64,000 bases of DNA from Magnolia sinica (GCF_029962835.1 NC_080579.1:81361959-81425958); one strand, 5' to 3'; shown: positions 46,756-59,266, counted from the stretch's first letter. Translations and numbers: made by a program. Notes: generated from the sequence alone by a model not told the origin.

Positions 46756-48481
46756 CAACAATAAAGTGCTATGAATGCATGACTAACCAATCTTTTATTA
46801 ATCTGGTTTACAAAATAACCAATTATGAAAATCATTTGCACTTAGTGGCCTTCTCATCACAATAACGTGATTAATTTAATAATTATTGTAATCACAGTCT
46901 AATCATGGACATAAAGTGAATGACATGTCACCCCTACCACTTACGGTACTAAAAATAAGTCATAAGTGGACACAAAATAAGGGCTCGCCACCTATACCAC
47001 TTAAGTCATTCAACAAGTCACAAAGTAACGGTAAAATCACAATCGTCATGAAATTAATTCCATAGGTAAACAAGCCAACTAAGTTTCAAGATATGGTTTT
47101 AATAAAGCATCACTAGTATTATCATGAATGCTTTTCCAAGTGTGTTTCAACAAAACATCACATATTATTATCATGAATAGTTTTCCTTACACATCTTTCA
47201 CATGGATCGTCGCTCAAATTGAATCATTGACGTGAGTAATCATACCACACGTCCCAAGGTACATGTTCAGTCCATAAACATCATCAAATCATTCTTTAGC
47301 ATGAATTGTTCAAAAATCCCTATCGTGTAAACCAACAATACACATGATTTACTATTTAAGCATAATTCACATTAAATTAAATCTATATCATATATGGTTC
47401 AATTCCAATCATATTAAGATATGTAGAAGCACAATGTTCATGAGAATTGAACATGAATTAAGACATTTAACAAATTAAACAAGCCATAACTATTCCATGA
47501 ATCTGGTAGAAAGCTTGAAAGGAAATCCTCACCTCTTGAGTCTGATCTCAATCTAGGGTTGCTACGATGCGAATCCATATCTTTGAATCAAGTCTCGACC
47601 TATATTACAAAAGATTATGTGGTTAGGATCAACAATAGGACCCCGATGATGAAATCCAAGGATATCTTATATACGATTTAGATCTTGGGTTAAGTTCTTG
47701 GGGTATTAATGTCCCACATTACAAAAATATGGTTGTAAATCAAACAATCTAACTAAATCCAAGAGTAATAGAATTCGACTTACCATGTACACCTGACTTG
47801 ATTTGACTAGACTCTAGCTCAGTGGCAACCCGAAAGAAAAACTAGAACTAGGCGCCAAGCACAACCTTCTGATATTGTTAGACTGAACATACCTTAAATC
47901 ATGTTCATCTAGATGCCAAACTCAGTGAATTTTACTGAGTTAAGTTGGTAGTGAGTTGATGTAAAGAGAAGGTGACTCAGCTTTTTACAATTCGGGCCTA
48001 AATTAAGTTCTCTTCAAACCTGATGGAATTGAGATTCTTCTAGTATCACTGGACTGAAATAGACACGAACCAGGTCAGAACTGCTCTTGGACAAGGTGCA
48101 ATCCATTGAGTCAGCACCATAACAACTTGACAATACAACAATGATGACTTGGTTTGTAAAAACCCAGTTCTACACTGAGTTTCTTGAAGCCTGTTGAACA
48201 ACAATAGTTGTTGGACCTGATACGATCCAGAACCTGTCTTGTTAGACTAGAAATCCCTTTGAACTTGCCCTTGAACCACCATAGTGAGTGGACTCATTGC
48301 AGTCGACCCATCCTCCTCCCTTTGATCTTTCCTTTTCTCCTTCTTTCCTTCCTCTTCTTTCCTTGCCGCTTTCTTCTTTCATATCGACTAGCAGGGTCTA
48401 GACTCACCCATACACTGCCCAAAATTCAGACATAGTTGCTGCAGCGACTCAGCTCGACAATAACTTATTATGAAACTCGGG

Positions 48482-48482
<1 letters not shown>

Positions 48483-48519
<37 letters not shown>
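48483..48519. repeat. (CT)n microsatellite
   Basis: About 18 uninterrupted CT units. Confidence 0.97.
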
Positions 48520-48520
<1 letters not shown>

Positions 48521-48979
48521 TGATTTCTCTCGGGTTTGTAAGATGACTTTTAAGTCAGATAGGGAATATTTATAAAACCCAAACTCTCATCCAGAGGCTT
48601 CGAATCAATCGAACCACATGATGAGTCACGCATTAGTTTGCGCGATAATCATTTGAAACCAATTTTAAAATGGGAATTGCTCTTATGTGTGAGATCTAAT
48701 CTCTGTATGCAGTATGAGGATTTAATCCTCATGAGATGGCCGACCTAATGACCAACTCATATATGGAATCGCCGCTTTAATAGACATATGATTGCGGGTC
48801 GAAACGAAGAAGATGATGATCACTATCATTGTAAATTTATAACCAAGTCATCTCTCTCTGATTTGTTTCTTCTGGACGGTCCGAATTGATCAATTGAAAC
48901 TGTATGGACCATAAAATCAAAGATCAAGATGCATTTATGCAATGAGTTTTGAAGAATACTCCTGTACATATTTAGCGTG

Positions 48980-49680
48980 TGTTGCTGCAAAAGCATATGA
49001 GGAGCGGGATTCTTTTAAGGAGGCAGAGTCTAGGTATGTTTCTAGATTTCTTATGTGGTAAGATTCTGTTAAACTCATTTCCAGCAGCATTTCATTCCGC
49101 ATCTATATTGTATAAATCTCTAGTGAGCAATTGCTTCTTAGTTTCAAATGGTTTTGCTACTAGAGAACTAATGGGAATACCTTCGTCATTGACAGGTATA
49201 TCCATTAATCCAGAGATAAGATGACGGTTCACATCAACTGTACCTTCTCTGGTCGCAATAATAAAAGTCAGATTTTTAGTAGAAAAATCAGTAATGCAAG
49301 CATACATAGCCTTGACGGTCCACATCAATTGGACCTTCTCTGGTCGTAATAATAAATGTCAGATTTTCAATAGAAAAATCAGTAATGCAACCATACATAG
49401 CTTGCGTAATGGAGCGGTATGCCGGCCCACCCTAATGTAGTATGTCATCTCATCCTACAGACTGAAGGAGAGGAAGGATATCAAACGGAGCCAAATGATC
49501 AATATTAACGGGTCGTTCTACTATAACATTGTACAACCGAATATCCCGCACATAAGTAGGATCATCTTCGGGTGACCGAAGGTGGCACACTGTAATAGGA
49601 GTTGACCGAGATGAAGAGGAACCACGAGATCTTTTCTTCTTAGTTTTACCTTCCATTTGCAACAAGGAAATCAAGCAATA
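48980..49680 (-). pseudogene. Extra ORF downstream of copia pol (plant transposon protein-like), broken
   Basis: On minus, 49450-49674 (74 codons) starts with a basic Lys/Ser/Arg-rich segment (KTKKKRSRGSSSSRS) and continues with NVIVERPVNIDHL. 49092-49328 gives VKAMYACITDFSTKNLTF and LISGLMDIP, resembling the 'putative plant transposon protein' ORF found in the env-like position of SIRE-type copia elements. The two pieces are out of frame. A near-duplicate of 49245-49310 follows at 49315-49402. Confidence 0.55.
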
Positions 49681-49859
49681 AAGAAATTACAAAAGATAGA
49701 AAATGGGTTTCTAAGAGATCAGATTTTGAGCAGAAAACCCCAAAAACCAATATAAAAATTAAATAAACTTCACAAATAAAGAAAATGAAATGCAAAGGAC
49801 TAGAATTTACAAGAAAATCGAAAACAAAAAAAGTGATTTTTCCCCCAAATAAATCACCA

Positions 49860-49945
49860 AACCCGCGGTTCACGGCTGGTCGAGTACATGCTCAACCGGT
49901 CGTGCCACGATTGGTCGAGTATGTACTCGACTGGTTGTGCACAGC
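49860..49945. repeat. 'ggtcgagtacatgctc' repeat pair
   Basis: cggctggtcgagtacatgct and cgattggtcgagtatgtact are two imperfect 40-bp direct units between pol and the extra ORF of the SIRE-like relic. Confidence 0.6.
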
Positions 49946-50049
49946 CCAAAATGTGCAATTTTCATAAATTTTAAAATTTAAACATTTAAAATAACAAATA
50001 TATACATTATGATACAGAAATACATGAATTAACAATTCATATTGCACAT

Positions 50050-51560
50050 ACCAAGATCAAATTTCAATTTAGCAAACCTGCTTTTGTCGATCGATTTTGT
50101 GAATATGTCAGCAAGTTGAGTCTCGGTCGGAATATGTTCCAAAGAAATTGTCTTTTCTTCCACTAATTTACGAATGTAGTAATATCTAATGTCAATGTGC
50201 TTGGTTCATGAATGCTGGATTGAATTTTTAGAGATATTAATTACGCTTAAATTATCACAATATAAAATCATAGTATCTTGCGCAATTCCGTAACCGCTTA
50301 ATATTCTTTTCATGCACACAAGTTGAATAATGCATTACCTGTTGCAATGTATTTAGCCTCATCAGTTGAGAGCGATACAAAACTTTGTTTCTTACTTTGC
50401 CAAGAAACTAAACAGTTCCCTACATAGAAACAACCACCACTGATTGATTTTTCGGTCATCAATGTTACCAGCCCAATCAGCATCTGTGTAATCAGCTAAT
50501 TACACACTAGTATCATGTGGATACCAGAGACCAAGATTTGCTGAACTAGCGACATATCGCATAATCCACTTAACAGCAATTAAATGTCTCTTTAGGGTCA
50601 GATTGATATCTAGCGTATATTCCTACGCTAAATGCAATATCAGGTCGGCTCGCAGTTAAATAAAGCAAACTTCCTATCATACTGCGATACAGCTTAGGAT
50701 CCACACTCTTACCTGTAGAGTCTTTTGAGAGTTTTAAAGTAGTACTCATTGGAGTATCAAAATTTTTTCCACTCTCAAATTTGAACTTTTTAACTAAGTT
50801 CAGAGCATATTTAGTTTGAGAGATAAAGAAATCATCAGGTAACTGTTTTACTTATAACCCTAGGAAATAATTCAATTCTCCAACCATGCTCATTTCGAAC
50901 GTAGACTTCATAAGATCTGCAAATTCAATAGTCATGTTAGCATAGGTAGATCCATAGATAATATCATCAACATAAATTTACACTATCAAAATGTGATCAT
51001 TATGTTTCTTTACAAATAATGTTTTATCAACACTTCTCATTATAAAGTTATGACTTAGTAGAAACTTAGTCAACTTTTTGTACCATGCCCTAGGAGTTTG
51101 TTTTAAACCATAGAGTGCCTTTTTCAGGCGGTATATATGATAAGCATTCTTAGGATCTTCAAAACCCATTGGTTGTTTAACATACACTTTTTCATGCAAA
51201 TCACCATTTAAGAATGCACTCTTTACATCCATTTGGTATATTTTAAAAATTTTAAAGTACGCAATGGATATAAATAGTCTGATTGATTCAAGACGAGCTA
51301 TTGGGGCAAAGGTCTCATCATAATCGATGCCTTCAATTTGAGTGTACCCTTATACAACTAGCCTACCCTTGTTTCTAATAATACTACCAAGTTCATCAGA
51401 CTTTTTTTTGAAAATTCATTTTGTTCTAATAATATGTTTATCTTTCGGTCTGGGAACTAAGTACCAAACATCATTTTTAACAAATTAATTGAGCTCTTCT
51501 TGCATCGCAACAATCCAGTTTTCGTCAACAATCCAGTTTTTTGTCAACAAGGGCTACAAG
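50050..51560 (-). pseudogene. SIRE-like Ty1/copia reverse transcriptase and RNase H, decayed
   Basis: 50978-51232 on minus is open for 84 codons with [17 protein letters not shown] and [15 protein letters not shown], the copia RT core. The YVDD active-site region follows just past its stop (near 50970-50950), then the RNase H part (SLLYLTASRPD at about 50680-50640; later parts broken). The element is 5' truncated at about 51560: no integrase or gag. Lineage inferred from the RT wording and the downstream extra ORF. Confidence 0.85.
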
Positions 51561-52110
51561 CTTTACCTCTTAGCCTTAACTAAGAGGTTTAGCTAATCAT
51601 AGACATGATTAAACTAAGAACTCTTAAACAAAACAAAAAGACCAACTAAGGAAGAAGAAGAAAACTCTTGGACAGGGGCTCTACCCTTTTGCTCCACTCC
51701 TTAAACCCTAGAAGATGCCTACGAATGTTCTAGGGAGTCATATTTATAGTTGTGAAGCTCCACCTTTCGCACCGACTTGAAATTTCCGCAAACCACCTCA
51801 AGTTACGTAATCTGCATCGACAATTCTGTGTGATTTCGGTGGCACCGAAATCGTATCTGAAATTTATTGCATCTGAAATTGTATGTGCAGAGTACTTAGG
51901 TGACACTGAAATTGGGTTAGGTGGCACTGAATTAAGCTATTTTCTTGTTGGATTGTTTTATGCACTTTCGGTGGGACCGAAATTGGTGTAGGTGGGACCG
52001 AACTGTTCTATTTTTCAGTTGTTTATCTTATGCTTTTGCCAGTCTTTTCTTCATCCTTTGTAGTTGGTTTCCTTGGATCTTTGGCATGAGAATTCTTCAT
52101 TCTTGGTCTT
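51561..52110. repeat. LTR-like sequence, continued at 52785
   Basis: It contains imperfect repeats of 'tcggtgg(c/g)accgaaat' (51835, 51967 and variants). The sequence resumes after the MITE at 52114-52781. Probably part of a retrotransposon LTR, with boundaries unknown. Confidence 0.45.
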
Positions 52111-52113
52111 TTA

Positions 52114-52781
52114 GGGCATGTTTGATTTTGAGAGAACGGGAAAATACCCTTGAAAAAGGTCATTATTACCTTTTCCCCTATTTGAAATTTCAAATGCATT
52201 TTCTTCTCGAAAATTGGTTCGAAAAAGCTGACTTGCCTTTGTGGACCCCACCGATGTGCATGACATATCTACACCGTCCATCTGTTTTATCAGAAGATTT
52301 TAGGGCCTAAGTCCAAAATTGAGACAAATGCAATGCTCAAGTGGCCCATATCACAGGAAACAATGGCCTTAAACGTCCGCCATTAAAAGTTATTTTGTTT
52401 ATTGGGCCCACATTAATGTTTATTTGTCATCTAACCTGTTCATGAGGTCATAAAAATATTGATAAGGGGTAAACACAAACATCAGCTTCAACCAAAACTT
52501 CTACAGGCCACATAAATTTTATACGGCAAGTATTCAATTTCCATTGTTTCCTATGGTGTGGTCCACTAGAGCTTTGGATCTGTCTCAATTTTGGTTCATG
52601 GCCTAAATGAGGCTAACGTATAGGATGAACGGTGTTGATACATCACGTACATCACAGTGGTCCCTATATTCATTTGGCAGCCGTCAACATAGGCGCAGGA
52701 AACGATGGGGTAATTCCCTGGTAAGTAATTATTACTTATTTACCAGGTAATTACCATTTACTTTAAAAATCAAACAGGCCC
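52114..52781. mobile_element. PIF/Harbinger-like MITE with the shared core, TTA target duplication
   Basis: It begins gggcatgtttgatttt and ends aaaaatcaaacaggccc, with TTA at 52111-52113 and 52782-52784. The core (ctacaccgtccatctg ... ggatgaacggtg) is the same as in elements with quite different ends. It sits inside LTR-like sequence. Confidence 0.9.
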
Positions 52782-52969
52782 TTAAGATCCATCCTTTGCC
52801 TTAGTGATTCTTGAGCACTAAATTCATACTTTTAGCATTATTTTCAATTCAAACTCTCAGATTCACCTTCCAACACAAACATGCATAAAATATAACATTA
52901 AACAGTATCATGTTCATAAAACTAAGATATAAATGGAGAAAAATATGCAATATTTGAGTCTCAACACTC

Positions 52970-53697
52970 GGAACATCTCCTGGTAAGGGCACCCGAGGTA
53001 CGGCCCTGCACAAGGCAAGACATCCAAGCCGATACACTCAGGGAAGCCTCACCCTTTACGACAAGATGAAGACAATGGTTATTCCCTATTTCGTTTATAT
53101 TCTACTAAGGAAAGGAGCTCGACCTTAATTCTCAAACACGAGGGCAGTTTGACATTTAGCAGATCAGTAATCTACTCAATGTTTAGGGAAAACTCGACCA
53201 CGTCTCACTATAGAATCCAGGTTGGCAAATTACCTTTCAGAACGGCTATGTAAGTCACCTCGGAATCTTGACCTCGGCCTCCTACTGCATGTTTTTACTG
53301 GTTTCGACCGTTCAGACCTTATAAAAAATATCCATCCTAGATCTCAGTCGAGGACCTCGGGAGACAACTGCAACACGAGTCTGTCTGAGATCTCAGCCGA
53401 AGATCTTAGAATATCATTGCGATACACCCGGGATACGATTCCCTCTACAACACGCTCCTACTAAACATGGAATCACCCTTTACGCCACCGCCCCCATTTA
53501 ATTATAAATAGGAACAACTTTAATGGTGAAAGGTACACACAATTCTATACCTAAAAACCCTACTCCTTATTAGACCCAGATTCCGGGTCTGACTTAGAGA
53601 TTAGAAGGTCTCCTAATGCAACTAGGGTCTCATTTGTCTTACCCGTATACATGTATTCGAAAGTCCAAAAAAGATTAACCAAATTTTTGCATCAACA
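52970..53697 (+). repeat. LTR fragment, inverted relative of 25482-26240
   Basis: It shares ordered blocks with the other copy and ends aaatttttgcatcaaca at 53697. There is a TATA-like attataaatagg at 53501-53512. The 5' edge is not defined and no internal region adjoins it. Confidence 0.75.
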
Positions 53698-53699
53698 AA

Positions 53700-54565
53700 A
53701 ATCATCACAAATGGACTATATTTGGAGAAAATAATTTAAAATTAATGAATAGTATCAATGGCATTGTACGCCACAGAGACCTTTAAAATAAAATTTGAAA
53801 AATGCGCTTACGTGGTTTATGACCATTTGATGAAAATGGTTCATGACTATTGGATGAAAATGAAATGATCAATTATAGGATAAATCCTTTTTTCTAGCAG
53901 CCATGCTCTCATTTTGAAAAAAAAAAAAAACTTTTTGACTTCCGTGGCGTGACGCGACTGTTACTGTAGAATGGCATTTTTGATCCTAAAAAAGCCAAAA
54001 CTTAACAATGGCCAAAATACTAATAGTTTTAAAAGTAAAAATAAAACCTATATTTAATAAAATCTTAATGCTATTATTATAAAAACCCGGAGATGCGAAA
54101 TGCTTGGCCCCTGACCACGCGAAGCTGGGAAGCTATGTGGGGCCCACAGATGCCTGTGACAAAGTTAGCAATGGTAGATGATCTCCCTGATGTTTCGTGT
54201 GGTGTGGTCCACCTGAGTTTTGAGTCTAATTGATTTTTGAACTTGTGAGCTCGAGAAACTAATGGACGAAGAGGATTTGTCACCAGAATCTATGTGGCCC
54301 ACATAGCATCCCACCACAGGAACTTCCGGGAGTCATTCAGTTCAGTGGCCCGCAGCACTACGGATTTTCTGGTCCACGTGGCGTCAAAAGGTCACAGAGT
54401 CTCCCCCCCCCTTGTAGTACGAGTATGATGGGCGATTGATTGGACAATCCTAGCCATCCAACTAATATAGTTCTCCTGGCGACAAATTGTCAGCTTTTAA
54501 AATTTTTTTTTTTTTTTAATAAATAATAATCTGTCCGTAGATCCCCTGATTTCCAGTCTACCCTG
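53700..54565. other. Intergenic sequence with a half MITE
   Basis: A-rich tract at 53918-53932. The part 54128-54330 carries shared-core right-arm motifs (tgtggtccacctgag, aatggacgaag) and a caggaacttccggg block that recurs at 58221. No gene. Confidence 0.5.
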
Positions 54566-54574
54566 GCTTTTATG

Positions 54575-55096
54575 GGAACGGATTGGCTACTCCCCCTGCC
54601 ACGAGCCAATGGCTGGTAGTCGGTGCTCTGTGGGCCCCAACATGATGTATGTGTTTCATCCATTCCGTCCATCTATTTTTCCAGATAATTTTAATATCTA
54701 AATCTCAAGTGGAACACATTAAAGGAAACAGCGTTGAATGAGCATCGATCATTAAAAACCTTTTGGGGGCCATAAAAGTTTTGGATCAATTTGATATTTG
54801 TTTTTTCCATTCATCTGGACCTGCATGACCTAATCAACAGATTGGATTTGAAATAAACAGTACATTGGGCCTTAGGAGGATTTTAATTGTGGATATACAA
54901 TCACTATTCTATTGTTTTCCTGTTGTGTGGTCCACCTGAGATTTATATCCCTCTAATATTTACTATAAAGCCCTAAAATGATCTTTAAAAATTGAGGAAC
55001 GGAATGGATTAAACACATACATCATGGTGAGGCCCACAGAGCACCTACCATCAGCCACGGGGCTGGTGGCAGGGGGGAGTAGCCAATCCGTTTCCA
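54575..55096. mobile_element. Mutator-like long-palindrome MITE with the shared core, 9-bp target duplication
   Basis: The outer arms pair over about 60 bp (ggaacggattggctactc ... gagtagccaatccgtttcc) and continue into the GTGGGCCC/CACCGTCC core arms. GCTTTTATG flanks the element at 54566-54574 and 55097-55105. A 9-bp duplication with long inverted repeats is typical of Mutator-like elements. A poly-T tract lies just outside at about 54504-54518. Confidence 0.88.
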
Positions 55097-55105
55097 GCTT
55101 TTATG

Positions 55106-56105
55106 ACCTTTTGGATCCACTACGGCCGTTGATCTGTTGCCTTCCGCTAGAGATGGGCCATCTACAGATCCTAGCCACCAATTTTGGTGCATCTCTCCGA
55201 TGAATTCGGACGGCTGATGTACTTATCTTCTTAACTGTTTCTCCGTACGTAGCAAATGGACAATTTTGGAGGGATTGCGGTACGCAATTACCAAAAATGC
55301 CTGATTTACTTTAAAAGTGTTCACGTCTAGAATGTGGGTCCAGTTGGAATGTGTTGACATCCAAGGCATCCAATAGATGCACCCCATCTTGATGATCACA
55401 TGAAAATGAAAATATGGTGGATCCAATCACTAGGTGAGCCACACCAACAAACAAACAATTTACAACGTCCAAAACATCCAAATTAACTTCTAACCCGTCC
55501 AATGGCTTGATAGGTCAAATAATTTGCTTGGGTCATCATCATGTATGGGTCCATATGTTGGACGGCTTGGATGTCATATAATGACGACTATGTGGGACCC
55601 ACAGTTCTCTCAACTTTGTAAAGGAAAAAAATAATTTAGGGCATTTTGGTAATTTACTCTTATAGTTGTCCCATCGAATGGCTTTAATTCAGCTGGTGGG
55701 ACGCACCAAACCGATGGTTTGGTTTAAAAATCCGGTCCGGATCCTATTATCAAAGCCTTCCTATTTCCAAACGGTTCATTCGTCAGCCGTGTTATTGTTG
55801 GAAAGTATGTTGGGAAACATGAATAGTTTCTATAAAGAAGTAAAATTATTTAGTTTTTAGCATTAGGCTGGATCACAAATAAATATTTTATTCTTAAAAG
55901 CTTGATTCACTGCTTTATCGGTTGCCAATGGGCTACGGGCAAATTGCTTCCAGGATCAAATAAACATTCTTTAACATTCTTTTAGATCTTGCTTGCAACA
56001 ATTATAAATGGATATACTTTTGGAATTCTTCTTAGGTAGCTGATCTACTGGGTTCTAATGGCTATCTAACAATATCCTTACAAAGAGTAATATTTTAGTG
56101 AGACT
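55106..56105. other. No recognisable gene
   Basis: It contains a decayed non-core repeat (gtgggtccagttggaatgtg ... ggatccaatcactaggtgag, 55337-55440). The rest is unassigned. Confidence 0.45.
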
Positions 56106-56107
56106 TG

Positions 56108-56485
56108 GGGCCCGTTTGGCCAATTGGATTGGAAGGGATTGGAAATTAAATCCCGAGATTGGCCGGGCGTACCAAACAAAGTCGGTGATCTGATCCCAAC
56201 CCATCAATCTTAAGACAATCCACTGACAACACCATCATTACCTTTAAATCTCATCCAATCCACCCTAATTCGTTCAAATTTGCCTGGGACGTGTTTGGCT
56301 TGAGGGATTGGAAGGGATGGAAAGGTTTAATTCCGAGATTGGCCCGGCCTGCCAAATAGACTGGATATAGCAATCCAGGGATAGATCAATCCCATGGATC
56401 TGACAGCACCAACATTACCTAAAAATCTATACCATCCACCGTAGTACCATTCAATCCCTTCCAATTCACCGGACCAAACGGGCCC
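56108..56485. mobile_element. 'GGGCCCGTTTGGCC' MITE with 3-bp target duplication
   Basis: It begins gggcccgtttggccaattgg and ends accggaccaaacgggccc. TTG flanks it at 56105-56107 and 56486-56488. It has two internal half-units as in 16832-17244, in the opposite orientation. Confidence 0.85.
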
Positions 56486-56489
56486 TTGA

Positions 56490-58030
56490 TAAATTTGGAT
56501 GGGATATGTTAGAGTTAATTAATTCTAAATTGAAATAATCCAATTTATATAGGCATCAAATGAGTCTATTCTTAACAACTTATAAACCTGAATTTATCTC
56601 ACACCCCTTGAATAATATGTTGAATATGCAAAGTACAAAATGTGTCTTCTAATGCTACTACAACCATATGAATCCGAGCATCTTAACGTCTATATCTCTC
56701 CAAGAATAATTATTATACACACAACTACTTATAAATCACAAAATTTCTTTTGTTCTTTTTTATATGGGTTAAAAGTGTAGTTTTTTTTTTTAAATGAAAC
56801 TTTTAAAATATTTTGATTTTTAGAACCAAAATTTTAACAGCTATGCCCTGCTAAACACATTCATTCAGCAAAATTGGACAGTCCAGGCTATTTTCCAGTG
56901 GGCCCAGTGGGCCCATCTAGGTTGGTGGACCCTCAGTTTGGAGAGACGAGGACAAAAGCACGAAGATATATCGTGAATCTCGATAAAAAAAATATCGGCG
57001 CGATATTTGCTCCGTTTCGAAGGGCGAGAATTTAGTTTCTCGTGTAGAAAGACAAAAGGCGCGTGTATTGTTTGTACTACTCGCAGTCACTGTCTAACAT
57101 TGACATGTCCGCACTGTCAGTATAATCTTTTAATGCCTAAAATATCCTCGTTACACAGATTTCCAGCTTGCAAACTCAAAAAAAGACGAGCCTCGTGCGA
57201 GTATGATTATTATCCTACACAAAGTTAGGGTCCAACAACACGTGCCTTCTGGCAGACCTGTACGAGATCTGCACCGTTCATCAGCATCTCCCACCATATT
57301 GTACCCTAGTCCTAACATTATTATTATTAAAACGATCTGCTCGTCAGGATCGTTAACGGTTCACATTAAATGTATCCATTGGGCCGCTTCACGGCTACAA
57401 AATTCAAAATGGACCCATCCTGGTCGTTGATCTTACACTCTTGTGCCAGGTTGGCCCATGAGAGGCTACTTGCAATGTAGGGAAGGGTTCTTATTCGGGT
57501 GCGGATGTTCCAGTGGTACGGCCTGTGAGATCTCAGCCGTTTATCAATCATCATCGGTGCAGATTTTCATAAGAAGGATCACGGCGAATGATCTGGACCT
57601 TGTATTTTGGTACACTTGCAATGCAAGACCAAACTGATGACATTGCAGGGCCTGATTTTCATGACCAATGTTTTTCCCTCCAATAAAATGGCGAATAGAC
57701 TGTCATATCAATGTGATTTTTGGGGTGTGTCCCATCTAATCTATAGCTTACCTGATGACCGGTCCAGATCTTCCACACATGTCCCTCGTGTACAAATAAT
57801 ACAGCGACAGACACCATAAGAAAACCATATCCGCATGTAAGGCTGGAAGCTCCTTTCACTTTCATTTGGAAAAGGAATACGGATCTTATACGGTTATCCA
57901 GACCGTTCAAAATTTTTCGATGGAGCATAATTACTAAAATCACATGATCAAACAATCCTATCCATCCAATTTTTTCTTGTTTTCACTTAATCCCAGTGGG
58001 AATGATCTTATAAACCGTTTGGATGGCATA
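56490..58030. other. No recognisable gene
   Basis: AT-rich to 56900, then mixed sequence. Open frames of up to 98 codons show no domains. It is upstream intergenic DNA of the receptor kinase. Confidence 0.45.
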
Positions 58031-58034
58031 TAAC

Positions 58035-58290
58035 AATCAAGGTGGAACCCAGGAAGGTTTCAATGGTAGAAAACTCTTTCCCCAGTTTTCCCTCTTCTAT
58101 GGCGCACTTGAGTCTTGAATCCATATCATTTTCGGTGCAACATACTAAAATGAGCTCGGAAAACGGATGGACGGGATGGATTAATCAAAAATTTCACGGT
58201 GGACCCCACCTAGCATCCCAGTGCAGGAACTTCCTGGGAAAGGCTTTCGAAGGAAATTCGCGTCCGTTCCAGCGGGGAAGAGGATTGCGT
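58035..58290. mobile_element. Half copy of the shared-core MITE, 'caggaacttcctggg' module
   Basis: The right arm aaaacggatggacgggatgg and cacggtggaccccacctag is followed by tgcaggaacttcctgggaaa, a terminal block also seen near 54318. Confidence 0.62.
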
Positions 58291-58294
58291 CCTG

Positions 58295-58640
58295 CCACGT
58301 AGGGGTTCTGTGGGGCCCACCATGATGTATGGGTTTTATCCACGCCGTTCATCCATTTTTCCAAGGTCATTTTAGGATATGAGCCTGAAAATTGAGTCAG
58401 ATACAGCGCTCAAGTGGCCACACACTGGAGAATGAACGCCTACCATTAAAAAACTTCTAAGAGACGGATGAGTGTTGGATCTATTCCTTTGTCCAGTCCT
58501 TGTAACATTACGAAGAAGTTGGATGGCATATAAACATCATGGTGGGCCCCAGTAAGGTTTCAACGGTGGCAGTCATTATCACCGCTCACCCTACCATAAG
58601 GGCAACTGTGGGGCCCACAAGATGGGGTGCATGACATCCA
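58295..58640. mobile_element. Shared-core MITE, left arm and degraded right part
   Basis: tgtggggcccaccatgatgt, cacgccgttcatccattttt and the usual core are clear to about 58460. Beyond that the order decays into ggtgggccccagtaagg. It is the last MITE before the receptor-kinase promoter region. Confidence 0.65.
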
Positions 58641-59218
58641 ATGGTACATCGAATGCACCATTTTAATTTTTCTTTAAAACCTCAAAATTATTCCAACCCG
58701 TGAATCATGTGGGCCACAGAACAGCGAGACAGTTGATAGGACGCCTGCCCTTGATTTCCACTGTGGCCCACCTGAATAGCAAAATCACATGATTCTTTAA
58801 TTGACCATTCTTCCAAGCTAGATGGAGGGTCTTAATGGTTTGGCCCGTCCCCTTCTTAAATGGTTCCATGGATGTGGCCCACCTATGTTGTGGTTCAGAT
58901 CAGCCTGATTTTTGTGGTTAAGGGCTAAAGATGGGGGACATTTCATGGACGGGTAGGATCAAATGAATATATCGCGTCGGATCATAACAGCCTAGCACCA
59001 CCATATGGACCCCACAGGAACTCGCCCTTAAAAAGGTGGTGAAGTATTATAATTATCTTATGTTTCGAGAATATATCTCCGCCGAATGAACGGCCCAGAT
59101 CTAGCGTTACCTGTGCCACGCTGGCAAATGCCTCTGCGAGTACGATTGAACTCCTACTCGCCTGCCTTTCTCCGGCTCTTTTCACTAATAGGGCTTCTCA
59201 GGTTTTAACAGTACATCC
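58641..59218 (+). promoter_or_regulatory. Upstream region of the receptor kinase
   Basis: Mixed sequence with degraded GTGGCCCACC repeats to about 58900, then about 300 bp of unique sequence before the CT tract. No element can be assigned with confidence. Confidence 0.35.
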
Positions 59219-59244
59219 TCTCCTCTCTCTCTCTCTCTCTCTCT
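59219..59244 (+). repeat. (CT)n pyrimidine tract in the likely core promoter or leader
   Basis: This is a nearly pure CT run about 90 bases before the receptor-kinase start codon. CT-rich patches at this place are common in plant core promoters and 5' leaders. A weak TATA-like stretch (ttataatta) lies at about 59047-59056, but its distance makes the assignment doubtful. Confidence 0.5.
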
Positions 59245-59266
59245 GCGCGGGATCTCCATCATCTCC

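Larger units (their letters stand above)
45884..48960. repeat. Probable degenerate long LTR, right end not defined
   Basis: It begins tgtaacgtcttaaaactt, comparable to the start of the solo LTR at 21823. Like that LTR it carries a (CT)n block (48483-48519) far to the right and no coding region. I could not find a matching CA end or target duplication. Confidence 0.4.
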
